A stretch of DNA of 59,976 nt from Halieaceae bacterium. Its GTDB lineage: Bacteria; Pseudomonadota; Gammaproteobacteria; Pseudomonadales; Halieaceae. Position 1 is the stretch's first letter. Each line of letters begins with the position of its first letter. A model generated the notes under the pieces. It had not been told where the DNA came from and ran no database searches. It was given only the letters and a program-made list of their open reading frames with translations. Below, one piece after another: positions 25,108 to 33,571 of this stretch. Where the stretch lies: contig JAHEEV010000014.1 in NCBI GenBank assembly GCA_024640505.1, positions 1 to 59,976 on the forward strand. Direction: 5' to 3'. A program made the translations under genes and the position numbers.

Positions 25108-26298
25108 ATGAAGGTGGAGTGGAAAGCGGAGACGCCCCGTAAGATCCAGCATTATGCCGGTGCCGTTTATCCCAAGGAGAACCCCGATCTGGAGGATCTG
25201 CTGACCAGCGCGGACGTGGATCATATCGCCGAGATCTTCCAGACACCCCTGACCGGCTCCTACAACTGGGACTACCAGATCCAGGATGACCGGATCAAGA
25301 AGCTGTATGACCTGGGCAAGCAGCTCAACTGGGATCCGGAAATTGATATCGACTGGGATCGTCCGTGGCCCCACGAAGAGCGCCAGCCGGAGATGATGAA
25401 TCTCCATGAGTATGAGCCCTACCTGGCGATGGACGAGCGGACCCGCTCCGAGTTCTGGCTGCACATGAATGCCTGGAGCCTGTCACAGTTCCTGCATGGC
25501 GAGCAGGGTGCGCTGCTGGTGGCCTCCCAGCTCTGTTCCTGTGCGCCCACGCTCAATGCCAAGCTGTACGCCGGATCGCAGACCTTCGACGAGGCGCGCC
25601 ATGTGGAAGTGTTCAACAAATACCTGCAGCAGCGTATCGGCGTGATGTACCCGATCAATACCCACCTCAAGAGCATCATCGACAAGATTCTCACTGATGA
25701 GCGCTGGGACATGAAATTCATCGGCATGCAGATCGTGATCGAGGGCCTGGCCCTGTCTGCTTTCAATACCACCCGCGAAACCACACCGGATCCGGTTCTC
25801 AAGGACGTGGTCTATCTGGTGACCCGGGACGAGGCGCGCCATGTGACCTTCGGCGTCAATTACCTGGAGGAGTTCGTCAAGACCCTGTCTGACGAGGAGC
25901 GGGAAGAGCGGGCCGAGTTTGCCTACCAGGCCTGTGTGGTCAGCCGCGAGCGGCTGGTTGCGACGGATGTTTTTCGGCACTTTGGCTGGGATGTGGAAGA
26001 GGCGCGCAAGCAGGTGCTCGACGGATTCGTCATGTCCACGTTCCGCAACCTGCTGTTTCAGCGGGTTATCCCCAATCTCAACCGGATTGGTCTGCTCACC
26101 GACAGGATACGGCCCAAGTTCGAGGAGCTTGGCATTCTCGATTACGAGAACCTGGCCACTGACGGCGACATCAACTGGTCCGCGCTGGAGCGTCCCCTGG
26201 ATACCCAGGAGGCCCAGTCCTACGAGCAGAGCATGCTGGCGGAGTTCGCCAAGGAACACGAAAAGCAGGAAGCTGACAAGGCCAGTTCCGCTGCCTGA
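25108..26298 (+). CDS. Ferritin-like diiron protein (R2-like fold)
   Basis: A 396-residue protein with a complete four-helix diiron ligand set: Glu132 in GEQG, Glu162 and His165 in DEARHVEVF, Glu212 in VIEGL, Glu242 and His245 in DEARHVTF. This ExxH pattern is that of diiron oxygenases and related oxidases. The exact substrate is unknown. It has an N-terminal Trp-rich region and no signal peptide. AGGAG lies before the ATG at 25108. It is divergent from an AraC-type regulator and beyond it a patatin, suggesting lipid or fatty-acid oxidation. Confidence 0.8.
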   Translation: MKVEWKAETPRKIQHYAGAVYPKENPDLEDLLTSADVDHIAEIFQTPLTGSYNWDYQIQDDRIKKLYDLGKQLNWDPEIDIDWDRPWPHEERQPEMMNLHEYEPYLAMDERTRSEFWLHMNAWSLSQFLHGEQGALLVASQLCSCAPTLNAKLYAGSQTFDEARHVEVFNKYLQQRIGVMYPINTHLKSIIDKILTDERWDMKFIGMQIVIEGLALSAFNTTRETTPDPVLKDVVYLVTRDEARHVTFGVNYLEEFVKTLSDEEREERAEFAYQACVVSRERLVATDVFRHFGWDVEEARKQVLDGFVMSTFRNLLFQRVIPNLNRIGLLTDRIRPKFEELGILDYENLATDGDINWSALERPLDTQEAQSYEQSMLAEFAKEHEKQEADKASSAA

Positions 26299-26420
26299 CG
26301 CTTTGCAGTTGTTCCCGCCGGGGCGCGCCGCTTTTCCGGCCCCTGGCGAGCTGCGCAACCGCGCCAGCGGTGGTCGGGCGGGCAAAAAGCTTACAGGGTA
26401 GAGAACGGACGTTCTTGTGC

Positions 26421-26458
26421 ACACAAAAAAGCCGGCTGAAGAGCCGGCTTTTTTGTGT
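26421..26458. terminator. Bidirectional terminator between the diiron gene and rpsT
   Basis: GCCGGCT and AGCCGGC form a perfect stem with a four-base loop, flanked by six As on the left and six Ts on the right, with ACAC/GTGT extending the symmetry. It can end transcription from both convergent genes. Confidence 0.9.
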
Positions 26459-26469
26459 CTGGGGCGAAC

Positions 26470-26736
26470 TCAGGCGGACAGGGCTTTCACCTGGGCGTTC
26501 AGGCGGCTCTTGTGGCGTGCAGCCTTGTTCTTGTGGATGATGCCCTTGTCAGCCATGCGATCGATAACCGGGATCGCGCTGGCGTAGGCCGCCCTGGCCT
26601 GTTCAGCGTCACCGGTGCCGATGGCGGCGTTCACTTTCTTGATATTGGTGCGCACCAGGGAGCGCAGGCTGGCGTTATGGTTGCGGCGCTTTTCCGCCTG
26701 GCGGGCCCGCTTCTTCGCTTGTGGAGAGTTTGCCAC
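26470..26736 (-). CDS. rpsT: 30S ribosomal protein S20
   Basis: An 88-residue, very basic ribosomal protein that binds 16S rRNA early in small-subunit assembly. The opening [17 protein letters not shown] and the [11 protein letters not shown] end are diagnostic. The start codon is GTG at 26736, an unusual choice for a highly expressed gene; E. coli rpsT also uses a weak start (UUG) tied to autoregulation of its translation. It has its own near-consensus promoter and shares a bidirectional terminator. Confidence 0.97.
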   Translation of the reverse strand: MANSPQAKKRARQAEKRRNHNASLRSLVRTNIKKVNAAIGTGDAEQARAAYASAIPVIDRMADKGIIHKNKAARHKSRLNAQVKALSA

Positions 26737-26778
26737 GTGTAATACCTCACAGGGGGAGTCGAAATTTCAGGAGGCGCG

Positions 26779-26807
26779 ATTATTCACATTAGGGAAGTGC
26801 TTGTCAA
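26779..26807 (-). promoter_or_regulatory. Near-consensus sigma-70 promoter of rpsT
   Basis: On the minus strand TTGACA (26802-26807) is separated by exactly 17 bases from AATAAT (26779-26784). It lies about 40 bases upstream of the rpsT GTG. This is the best sigma-70 match I found in the window. Confidence 0.8.
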
Positions 26808-26951
26808 CCGGGCCCCGCGGTGGCATACCCGCCTGCCCCGTCCGCTTTCCGGGGCCTGGCAGGAGGGCCCCCGGCTGAGGTGCCGGTCAGGGCGCGACTC
26901 TGCCGCCAGCAGGGGTGTCGCGCGGTCCAAATGACGGTTGTAGTGATGTAT

Positions 26952-26967
26952 ACTAATGGCTATTAGT
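26952..26967. promoter_or_regulatory. Candidate TetR-type operator ACTAAT-n4-ATTAGT
   Basis: A perfect six-base inverted repeat with a four-base spacer, 39 bases before the TetR-family start at 27007. It overlaps a TATACT that could be a -10 element (26949-26954), so binding would block transcription of the regulator gene itself. Confidence 0.5.
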
Positions 26968-27006
26968 CATTATTTACCGTAGAGGTGGCAGGGGCGCCTG
27001 TAATTT

Positions 27007-27633
27007 ATGGAAACGCAGACTGCAGAGATACCGCAGGTGCCCAGCACGGCAGATCGCATCCTGGATGCGGCGGAGGACCTCTTTGCCGAGAAGGGCTACA
27101 GTGCCACCTCCCTCGGGGATGTCGCGGATCGGGTCGGGATACGCTCTCCCAGCCTGTATAACCACTTTCGCAACAAGGAGGCCCTGTACCAGGCGGTGCT
27201 GGAGCGCCTGTTGACAGCCTTTTCCGCGCCGCTGGAGGAACTGGCGAAAGAGCCGGTTACCTATGAACGGCTGTTCCACTGGCTGGAGGCGATCGTTCGC
27301 CAGCATCACGCCAACCCCAACCTCGCCCGGCTGCTGCAGCACGCGGCCCTGTCCGGCGGCCCGCATACCAACGAGCTGATCGACCGGCTGTTCCGTCCCA
27401 TGTTCCAGCCTGCGGCAGCCATCGAGGGAGAGCAGATCTCCATTTTCGAGGGAACCGGGCTGCAGCCCTGGGCGGTGATGGCCTTCAATAACCTGGTGAT
27501 GTCCTACGTGACCATGGCGCCCATGTACCGTGACCTGCTGGGTCAGGACCCTTTCAGCGAACAGGCCCTTGAAAACCAGCTGGCCCTGGTCAGGACCCTG
27601 TTGCGGGCCGTTTTTGAATACCGGGGCGATTGA
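27007..27633 (+). CDS. TetR/AcrR family transcriptional regulator
   Basis: A 208-residue repressor-type protein with an N-terminal TetR helix-turn-helix (ILDAAEDLFAEKGYSATSLGDVADRVG, then SPSLYNHFRNKEALY) and a ligand-binding C-terminal domain of unassigned ligand. It is followed 64 bases later on the same strand by a tyrosine phosphatase gene. A palindrome upstream suggests self-repression. Confidence 0.88.
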   Translation: METQTAEIPQVPSTADRILDAAEDLFAEKGYSATSLGDVADRVGIRSPSLYNHFRNKEALYQAVLERLLTAFSAPLEELAKEPVTYERLFHWLEAIVRQHHANPNLARLLQHAALSGGPHTNELIDRLFRPMFQPAAAIEGEQISIFEGTGLQPWAVMAFNNLVMSYVTMAPMYRDLLGQDPFSEQALENQLALVRTLLRAVFEYRGD

Positions 27634-27697
27634 GTATCTGTCATATACGGGGAGGATGATCTCCCCCTCACACCCCACCGGCTGTAGAGTAAAAATC

Positions 27698-28696
27698 ATG
27701 TTGATTTCCGAGGCAGTACATATCTGGCGCGAGCCCGATGGCGAGTACCATATCGAATGGGAGGCCAGCCACCCCGATACGCAGGTGACGGTGGAGCCCC
27801 TGGCCGAGGGCGGCCGGCTCGATGCACATTACAGTGAGCCTCCCGGTGGGCGCGTGCGCCTGAGTGGACTGCCTTTGGCAACGCGGCACTTTTTCCGGGT
27901 GCGCGACCAGCACGGCAACGAGGTGCTCCTGCCGGAGCGCAGGCTGGGCATGCAGGGTACGCCCAATTTCCGGGATTTCGGCGGTTACCGCACCGCCGAC
28001 GGGCGCCAGGTCAAATGGGGCTACCTGTATCGCTCGGGGCAGCTTGCGTCCCTGAGTGACCAGGACCTGGCGCTGCTGGCCAGCCTGGAGCTGGATCTCG
28101 TCTGCGACTTCCGTCGCACCGAGGAACAACAGAGCGATCCCAGCCGCCTGCCCACGGCCCGCCCGCCGCGGGTGGCCAGCCTGCCCATTGTCCCGGGCAG
28201 CAACTCACGGCTGCTGGAGGAGGCCGAGGAACACCTCGGTGACCCGGGGGCCATGTTCGATTTCATGGTCGACATCAATCGCGACTTCGCGGAGGGCCAG
28301 GCCGATACCTATGCCCGCATGTTCCGCGAGATACTCGCCGAGGAAGACGCCCGCTTCCTGGTCCATTGCGCTGCCGGCAAGGACCGCACCGGCTTCGCTG
28401 CCGCACTGGTGCTGCTGGCACTGGGCGTGCCCCCTGAGGTGGTGATGCAGGATTACCTGTTGACCGGGCGCTACTTCAGGCCGGAGGCAGAAGTCGAGCG
28501 ATTGCGCAGCAAATACGATATGGACAACCTCGATGTGGCGACCATTCTGCCCATGCTGGAGGTGCACCGTGATTATCTGGAGAGAGCCCTCTCGGTCATT
28601 GCCGATGATTACGGCTCGATAGAGGCCTATCTCGCAGAGGCCCTTGGAGTCGGCCCCGCCGAGCTGGAAAAGCTGCGTGACCGCTACCTGGAGTAG
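27698..28696 (+). CDS. Tyrosine-protein phosphatase (DSP-like, Y_phosphatase3)
   Basis: A 332-residue protein. Residues 1-75 form a small beta-rich domain, and then the bacterial Tyr/Ser phosphatase domain begins at TPNFRDFGGYRTADG. The catalytic loop is HCAAGKDRTGF (Cys-x5-Arg). Enzymes of this family dephosphorylate proteins or phosphoinositides; some occur in lipid-metabolism loci. There is no signal peptide. The ATG at 27698 is used because the longer frame overlaps the TetR gene without similarity. Confidence 0.88.
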   Translation: MLISEAVHIWREPDGEYHIEWEASHPDTQVTVEPLAEGGRLDAHYSEPPGGRVRLSGLPLATRHFFRVRDQHGNEVLLPERRLGMQGTPNFRDFGGYRTADGRQVKWGYLYRSGQLASLSDQDLALLASLELDLVCDFRRTEEQQSDPSRLPTARPPRVASLPIVPGSNSRLLEEAEEHLGDPGAMFDFMVDINRDFAEGQADTYARMFREILAEEDARFLVHCAAGKDRTGFAAALVLLALGVPPEVVMQDYLLTGRYFRPEAEVERLRSKYDMDNLDVATILPMLEVHRDYLERALSVIADDYGSIEAYLAEALGVGPAELEKLRDRYLE

Positions 28697-28723
28697 TGTT
28701 GCCAGGCAAAAAGCGGAGGTTGA

Positions 28724-28951
28724 TCAACCCATCCCGAAATACACCAGCAGGCAACCGAAAATGGCCAGCAGGATTGCCTGGCCGGCTTTGTCCAGTCGGA
28801 ACAGCCCGTAGAGGTAGGAAAGCGGTGGCAGCAACAGGGTGCACAAGCCCCAGGCATAATCCTCCTTCCAGGATTCGATGAGCAGGATGACCCAACTGGC
28901 CAGAAGGGCAGCCGCGCCGAAGGTTACCAGGGTAGCCGAGGTCGCTTCCAT
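28724..28951 (-). CDS. Small hydrophobic membrane protein
   Basis: A 75-residue protein with two or three hydrophobic helices (LVTFGAAALLASWVILLI and AILLAIFGCLLVYFGMG plus a middle LLPPLSYLYGLF). It has a clear GGGAG ribosome site before the ATG at 28951; a TTG four codons earlier is the other choice. I do not recognise the family. It converges with the phosphatase gene, whose stop lies 27 bases away. Confidence 0.65.
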   Translation of the reverse strand: MEATSATLVTFGAAALLASWVILLIESWKEDYAWGLCTLLLPPLSYLYGLFRLDKAGQAILLAIFGCLLVYFGMG

Positions 28952-29144
28952 GTGTACTCCCAAATCAGATCGTAGTGTTAGTGTGAAGCGGCAGCAGATT
29001 AGCAGAAAGCCAACGTCAAGTCAGGGCCAGGGGTGGTTTTCGCCGCCGCCGCCGGGACTTCTCGCTAGCGGGTGGTCGGGTGACGGCGATCCGCTTTTTG
29101 GGTAAGGTGTGCCGCGCGAAAACGATAACAACGAGGATGACTGC

Positions 29145-30308
29145 TTGAGCGACCCTTTCTCCGATATCCGCCCCTACCGGGACAACGAGGTGGCCGCGGT
29201 GCTCGCCCGCCTGCTGCGTGACCCGGAGTTCGTGGACGCTATTGCCAGCCTGCGCCTGGGTCGGGCAGCCGCCCTGGCTCCTGCCCTGGTGCGGCCCCTG
29301 GTGCGCTTCCTGTTGCGGCGCGAAGTACGCGGGGTAACAGATGTCTACGGCATGCAGATGGTGATCAAGCATTACATGGATCGCATGATCGAAAGCACGA
29401 CCAGCGGGTTCAGTAGTTCCGGGCTGGAGCGACTGGACCCGGGGCGGGCCTATCTGTTCATGAGCAATCACCGGGATATCGCCATGGACCCGGCTTTCAC
29501 CAATTACGCCCTGCACCGTGAGGGACGAGACACCGTTCGCATCGCCATCGGGGACAACCTGCTGACCAAGCCCTGGGTCTCCGACCTCATGCGCCTGAAC
29601 AAGAGCTTTATCGTCAAGCGATCGGTCAACGGGCCACGGGAGCTGCTGGCCGCCTCTAAAAACCTGTCCGCCTACATCCGGCACTCGCTGTTGGAGGAGA
29701 ACGCACCGGTCTGGATAGCCCAGCGGGAAGGCAGGGCGAAAGACGGGCTGGACCGGACCGAACCGGCAGTGATCAAGATGCTTGCCATGAGTCGGGACAA
29801 GGGGAAGCAATCCTTCGGCGAGCATATCGGCAGCCTGGGTATTGTGCCGGTAGCGATTTCCTATGAGCTGGACCCCTGCGATGGGCTGAAAGCCCGGGAA
29901 CTGCACGAGCGTGCCTCGACGGGGCATTACGAAAAGGGCGAACAGGAGGATGTGGCGTCCATCGGGCAGGGCATCACGGGGGGCAAGGCACGGGTTCACG
30001 TTTCCTTCGGCCAGCCCCTGGGGTCTGACCTGGAAACCCCGGACGAGGTTGCGGCGGAAGTCGACCGCCAGGTGATCCGGGAGTACTGCCTCCACCCTAC
30101 CAATCTTTACGCGTACCGGTTGTTGCACGGCGAGGACGTGGCGATCCCGGATACGCTCAATTTCGAGCCGGGGGACTGCAGCCGCGAGCAGTTTGAAGCG
30201 CGCATCGCCGCACTCCCCGAGGCGCACCGGCCCTATGCCCTGTCAACCTATGCCAATGCCGTGGTCAGCAAGCTCAGACTGTTAGAGGATGCCGGCACAC
30301 CTTGCTGA
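29145..30308 (+). CDS. Glycerol-phosphate acyltransferase-like protein (PlsC superfamily)
   Basis: A 387-residue acyltransferase. Motif I appears as SNHRDIAMD near residue 110, and a downstream motif with WIAQREGRAKDG follows about 90 residues later. This layout is seen in large PlsB/PlsC-type proteins of marine gammaproteobacteria; it probably acylates a glycerol-phosphate or related lipid at the membrane face. I prefer the TTG at 29145 (GAGGA upstream, begins SDPFSDIRPYRDNEV); a GTG at 29109 is possible. Its stop overlaps the start of dinG. Confidence 0.78.
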   Translation: MSDPFSDIRPYRDNEVAAVLARLLRDPEFVDAIASLRLGRAAALAPALVRPLVRFLLRREVRGVTDVYGMQMVIKHYMDRMIESTTSGFSSSGLERLDPGRAYLFMSNHRDIAMDPAFTNYALHREGRDTVRIAIGDNLLTKPWVSDLMRLNKSFIVKRSVNGPRELLAASKNLSAYIRHSLLEENAPVWIAQREGRAKDGLDRTEPAVIKMLAMSRDKGKQSFGEHIGSLGIVPVAISYELDPCDGLKARELHERASTGHYEKGEQEDVASIGQGITGGKARVHVSFGQPLGSDLETPDEVAAEVDRQVIREYCLHPTNLYAYRLLHGEDVAIPDTLNFEPGDCSREQFEARIAALPEAHRPYALSTYANAVVSKLRLLEDAGTPC

Positions 30309-32443
30309 CCGAGGAGCTCAAGGGCACCATCCGCGAAGCTTACAGCGCCATCATGGAGCGAAAATCCCTGACCCCGCGCTGGGGCCAGCGGCAGATGATC
30401 GCCGAGATTGCCAACACGCTGGCGCGTATTCCGTCTCCCGGTGAACCGGCTGCCGATGGGCCGCCGGCGGTGTGCGTCATCGAGGCGGGTACGGGTACCG
30501 GCAAGACCATCGCCTATGCCGTAGCGGCGATACCCATGGCGCGGGCCCTGGGCAAGCGCCTGGTGGTAGCCACTGCCACCATTGCCCTGCAGGAACAGTT
30601 CGTCAACAAGGACCTGCCGGACATCAAGCGACACAGTGGGCTGGATTTTACCTTCACCCTGGCAAAGGGGCGTCGGCGTTACGTGTGCCTGTCCAAGCTG
30701 GATCGCCTGATGGCCCAGGGTCAGGGTGAGACGGACCTGTTGCCCCTCTACCCGGATGAGGTGGAAGCGCCCCTGTCCGCCGAGGCGTTGCCGGTTTACA
30801 ACGCCATGCTGGACGCCCTGGGTCGGGGCCAGTGGGATGGTGACCGCGACGGATGGCCGCAAGCGATCCCGGACGGGGTGTGGTTCGGGGTGACCACGGA
30901 TCACAGCCAGTGCAGCGGTCGTCGCTGCCCCAATATCGGGCAGTGCAGTTTCTTTCGCGCCCGGGATGCCCTGCAGAGCGCCGATATCATCGTTACTAAT
31001 CACGACCTCGCCCTGTCGGACCTGGCCCTGGGAGGTGGGGCTATTCTGTCGCCGCCGGAGGAGAGCATTTATGTCTTCGATGAGGGGCATCATCTGCCGG
31101 ACAAGGCCCTGTCCCACTTCGCCAGCTTCTGTCGCCTGCACACCACCGTGCAGTGGCTGCAGGACAGCGCAAAACTGCTGGGGCAGGCCGCCACGTCCCT
31201 GGCGCCCCTGCATAGCCTGGAGCGGACCCTGCAGACGCTGCCTGTCGAGATGGAGGAGACCGCGGCGGGCCTGCAGCAGTCGGAACAGGTGGTGGCCACC
31301 CTGTTCGAGGATGTAGATACTGACGCGGCGCGGGATAACCCGCAGTTGCGCTTCGAGCACGGGAGGGTACCTGCGGCATTGCAGCAGGTGGCCCGTCCGT
31401 TGGCGGCACAGTTCCAGAAACTCGCCGCCAGCCTGGGGCGGGTCGAGTCCCTGCTGGAAGAGGCGCTGGAAGACGATTTCGCCGGGCTGGACAAGTCGGA
31501 GATCGAAACCTGGCACATCAACGTGGGGGGCATGCTCGCCCGGGCCGAGGGTGCCCTGGCCCTGTGGCAGCAGTATGCCGTGGAAGGGGGGGAGGAATCA
31601 CCGCCGATGGCGCGCTGGATCACGCTCCTCAACAGCGGAGGCCAGTTCGGCTTCGACCTTCGCTGCAGCCCGATCCTGGCCGCGGATATCCTGGAAGATT
31701 GCCTGTGGTCCCGGGCGGCCGGGGTGATCGTCACCTCGGCGACCATCACCGCTTTGAATTCCTTCGAGCGCTTCATACTGCACTCGGGTGCCCCGAGGGA
31801 GGCGAACTTCAAGGTGGTTGCCAGTCCCTTCGACTACGCCAATGCGGTCTTCAGCGTTCCCGCCATGGACTGCGATCCGGGAGATGCGCAGCGCCACACC
31901 GCGGCCCTGATAGAGCAGCTGCCCCATATTCTGGATACATCGGAAGGGAGCCTGGTGCTGTTCTCCTCCCGCCGGCAGATGCTGGATGTTCACGAGGGTC
32001 TCAGCGGGGAGCTCGGGGACAGTATTCTCATGCAGGGGGACTACAGCAAGCAGGAGATACTGCGTCGCCACCGTGAAGCCATCGACGGGGGCAGTGGCAG
32101 TATTATTTTCGGCCTGGCCAGCTTTGCCGAGGGAGTGGACCTGCCGGGGGATTACTGTCGCCACGTGGTGATTGCCAAGATTCCCTTCGCGGTCCCCGAC
32201 AGTCCACTGGAAGCCGCGCTGGCGGAGTGGGTCGAGGCCAGCGGGCGCAATGCCTTCATGGAGATCAGCGTGCCCGACGCCGCACTGCGCCTGGTGCAGG
32301 CGAGCGGGCGCCTGTTGCGTACGGAGGAAGACCAGGGCAGGGTGACGCTGATGGACCGGCGCATCCTTACGCGCCGTTACGGACGGGCTATCCTGGACTC
32401 CCTGCCGCCGTTCCGGCGGGAGTTGGGGAATGGCAGTCAGTAG
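30302..32443 (+). CDS. dinG: ATP-dependent DNA helicase DinG
   Basis: A superfamily 2 5'-3' helicase of 713 residues that unwinds R-loops and DNA forks. Walker A is EAGTGTGKT near residue 60, and the DEAH-type box reads FDEGHHLPD. Four cysteines (YVCLSKL, then HSQCSGRRCPNIGQC) match the iron-sulfur cluster of DinG. The final motif VQASGRLLRTEED is motif VI. The TTG start at 30302 lies inside the last codons of the acyltransferase gene (7-base overlap), an unusual coupling. No LexA box was seen upstream. Confidence 0.93.
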   Translation: MLTEELKGTIREAYSAIMERKSLTPRWGQRQMIAEIANTLARIPSPGEPAADGPPAVCVIEAGTGTGKTIAYAVAAIPMARALGKRLVVATATIALQEQFVNKDLPDIKRHSGLDFTFTLAKGRRRYVCLSKLDRLMAQGQGETDLLPLYPDEVEAPLSAEALPVYNAMLDALGRGQWDGDRDGWPQAIPDGVWFGVTTDHSQCSGRRCPNIGQCSFFRARDALQSADIIVTNHDLALSDLALGGGAILSPPEESIYVFDEGHHLPDKALSHFASFCRLHTTVQWLQDSAKLLGQAATSLAPLHSLERTLQTLPVEMEETAAGLQQSEQVVATLFEDVDTDAARDNPQLRFEHGRVPAALQQVARPLAAQFQKLAASLGRVESLLEEALEDDFAGLDKSEIETWHINVGGMLARAEGALALWQQYAVEGGEESPPMARWITLLNSGGQFGFDLRCSPILAADILEDCLWSRAAGVIVTSATITALNSFERFILHSGAPREANFKVVASPFDYANAVFSVPAMDCDPGDAQRHTAALIEQLPHILDTSEGSLVLFSSRRQMLDVHEGLSGELGDSILMQGDYSKQEILRRHREAIDGGSGSIIFGLASFAEGVDLPGDYCRHVVIAKIPFAVPDSPLEAALAEWVEASGRNAFMEISVPDAALRLVQASGRLLRTEEDQGRVTLMDRRILTRRYGRAILDSLPPFRRELGNGSQ

Positions 32444-32452
32444 TTCGCGCGG

Positions 32453-33571
32453 TTACTCGACTGCCGCACGCCACAGGGCGTGCCAGAACTGCAGCAGCGG
32501 TTCGTTGCGACCCAGCAGGAGATCCCTACGCGATGCCGCCAGGCCGCGCTGGCACTGCTCGGCCACGGGAAGATCCTCCCCGGCGAATACGTCGCCACCG
32601 AAGTCGTAGGCTTGCCGGGCCTCCTCAAAATCGCAATCGCCGCGGGCAACCCCGGCATAGACCACCCGCGAGTGGCCCGGGGTGTCCGCAGGTTCTGCGC
32701 GGATCATCTGGGCACCCAGCGCATTGACGATAACCATCACCCCGGGATAGAGGGTGTAGGTGCAGGAGCCCTCGATGCTGTCCGGCCACAGGCTTTCGTC
32801 CAGATCGCCCAGGCGCTGTATGGTTGTCAGCGGAAACGCCCAGCGGCTGTGGCGTGACCAGGTATCGACAATCGCATTGGGCGCCAGAACCCTGGCAACG
32901 CTGTCGCGATGCAGGCTGCGGAAGTGGTAGCTCTCGAGGCTGAGGTCGGTGACGAGTTTCCAGTTCGCCTGGACGTCCAGCTGGCGCCGCGCGATCGGGC
33001 GATAGGTGTGCAGCGCGAGGCCGGCCAGTTCCGGGCCGATCTCGTCGAGGGCGGTGTCTACCTGGCCTGCGGAAACGGCGGCACCGGTGCCGATCACGAC
33101 CAGTCCGTACTTCTCCGACACGGGCAGGGGCTGGAGGCTGCACTCCTCCCGCGGCGTCGCGAAATAGGCATCGCCGGGTCGGCTCGCGAGCCTGCCATCG
33201 AGGTCGTAAGTCCAGCCATGAAAAGGGCACACCAGCCGGCCCCGCTGGCCGCTGCCGCTGGCCAGGGCAGCCCCGCGATGGGCACAGCTGTTGATGAAGG
33301 CGTGCAGGTCACCGGATGAACCCCTTGTCAGCAGTACCGGAGTGTCCAGCACGTCGAGCGCCAGAAAGGATCCGGGCGCGGCAATCTCGGCGGAAAAGGC
33401 GACAGGCTGGGGTACCCGGGCGAACAATTGCTCCCTCTCCCGGGCGAGCCGGTGCGGGCAGCAGTAAGTCTCTGTTGACAGGCGCATTTCTCCTGCTGCC
33501 GTGTCGGTGCTGTCGCTGGCCAGATTGTTGAGCAAGCGCCGGTTTAACGCCAGGGCGGTCTCCCTATCCAA
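32453..33571 (-). CDS. Rieske-type aromatic ring-hydroxylating oxygenase, alpha subunit
   Basis: A 372-residue oxygenase component. The Rieske [2Fe-2S] ligands are Cys96-x-His98 and Cys115-xx-His118 (CAHRG, CPFHGW). The mononuclear iron site is indicated by NWKLVTDLSLESYHFRSLH with His216 and His221. The substrate cannot be told; this sub-group includes oxygenases acting on quaternary amines and aromatics. No ferredoxin, reductase or beta-subunit gene is adjacent, so it is an orphan. It converges with dinG and borders the lower-GC islet. Confidence 0.87.
   Translation of the reverse strand: MDRETALALNRRLLNNLASDSTDTAAGEMRLSTETYCCPHRLAREREQLFARVPQPVAFSAEIAAPGSFLALDVLDTPVLLTRGSSGDLHAFINSCAHRGAALASGSGQRGRLVCPFHGWTYDLDGRLASRPGDAYFATPREECSLQPLPVSEKYGLVVIGTGAAVSAGQVDTALDEIGPELAGLALHTYRPIARRQLDVQANWKLVTDLSLESYHFRSLHRDSVARVLAPNAIVDTWSRHSRWAFPLTTIQRLGDLDESLWPDSIEGSCTYTLYPGVMVIVNALGAQMIRAEPADTPGHSRVVYAGVARGDCDFEEARQAYDFGGDVFAGEDLPVAEQCQRGLAASRRDLLLGRNEPLLQFWHALWRAAVE

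Noticed and set aside
28940-29150. LexA box ahead of the acyltransferase-dinG unit
   Set aside because: DinG is SOS-induced in E. coli, so I looked for a CTG-n10-CAG site with the AT-rich centre; none with an acceptable match was found.
29016-31516. Two long minus-strand open frames (403 and 422 codons)
   Set aside because: Antisense to the acyltransferase and dinG genes, which have clear motifs; the frames show no similarity to any family.
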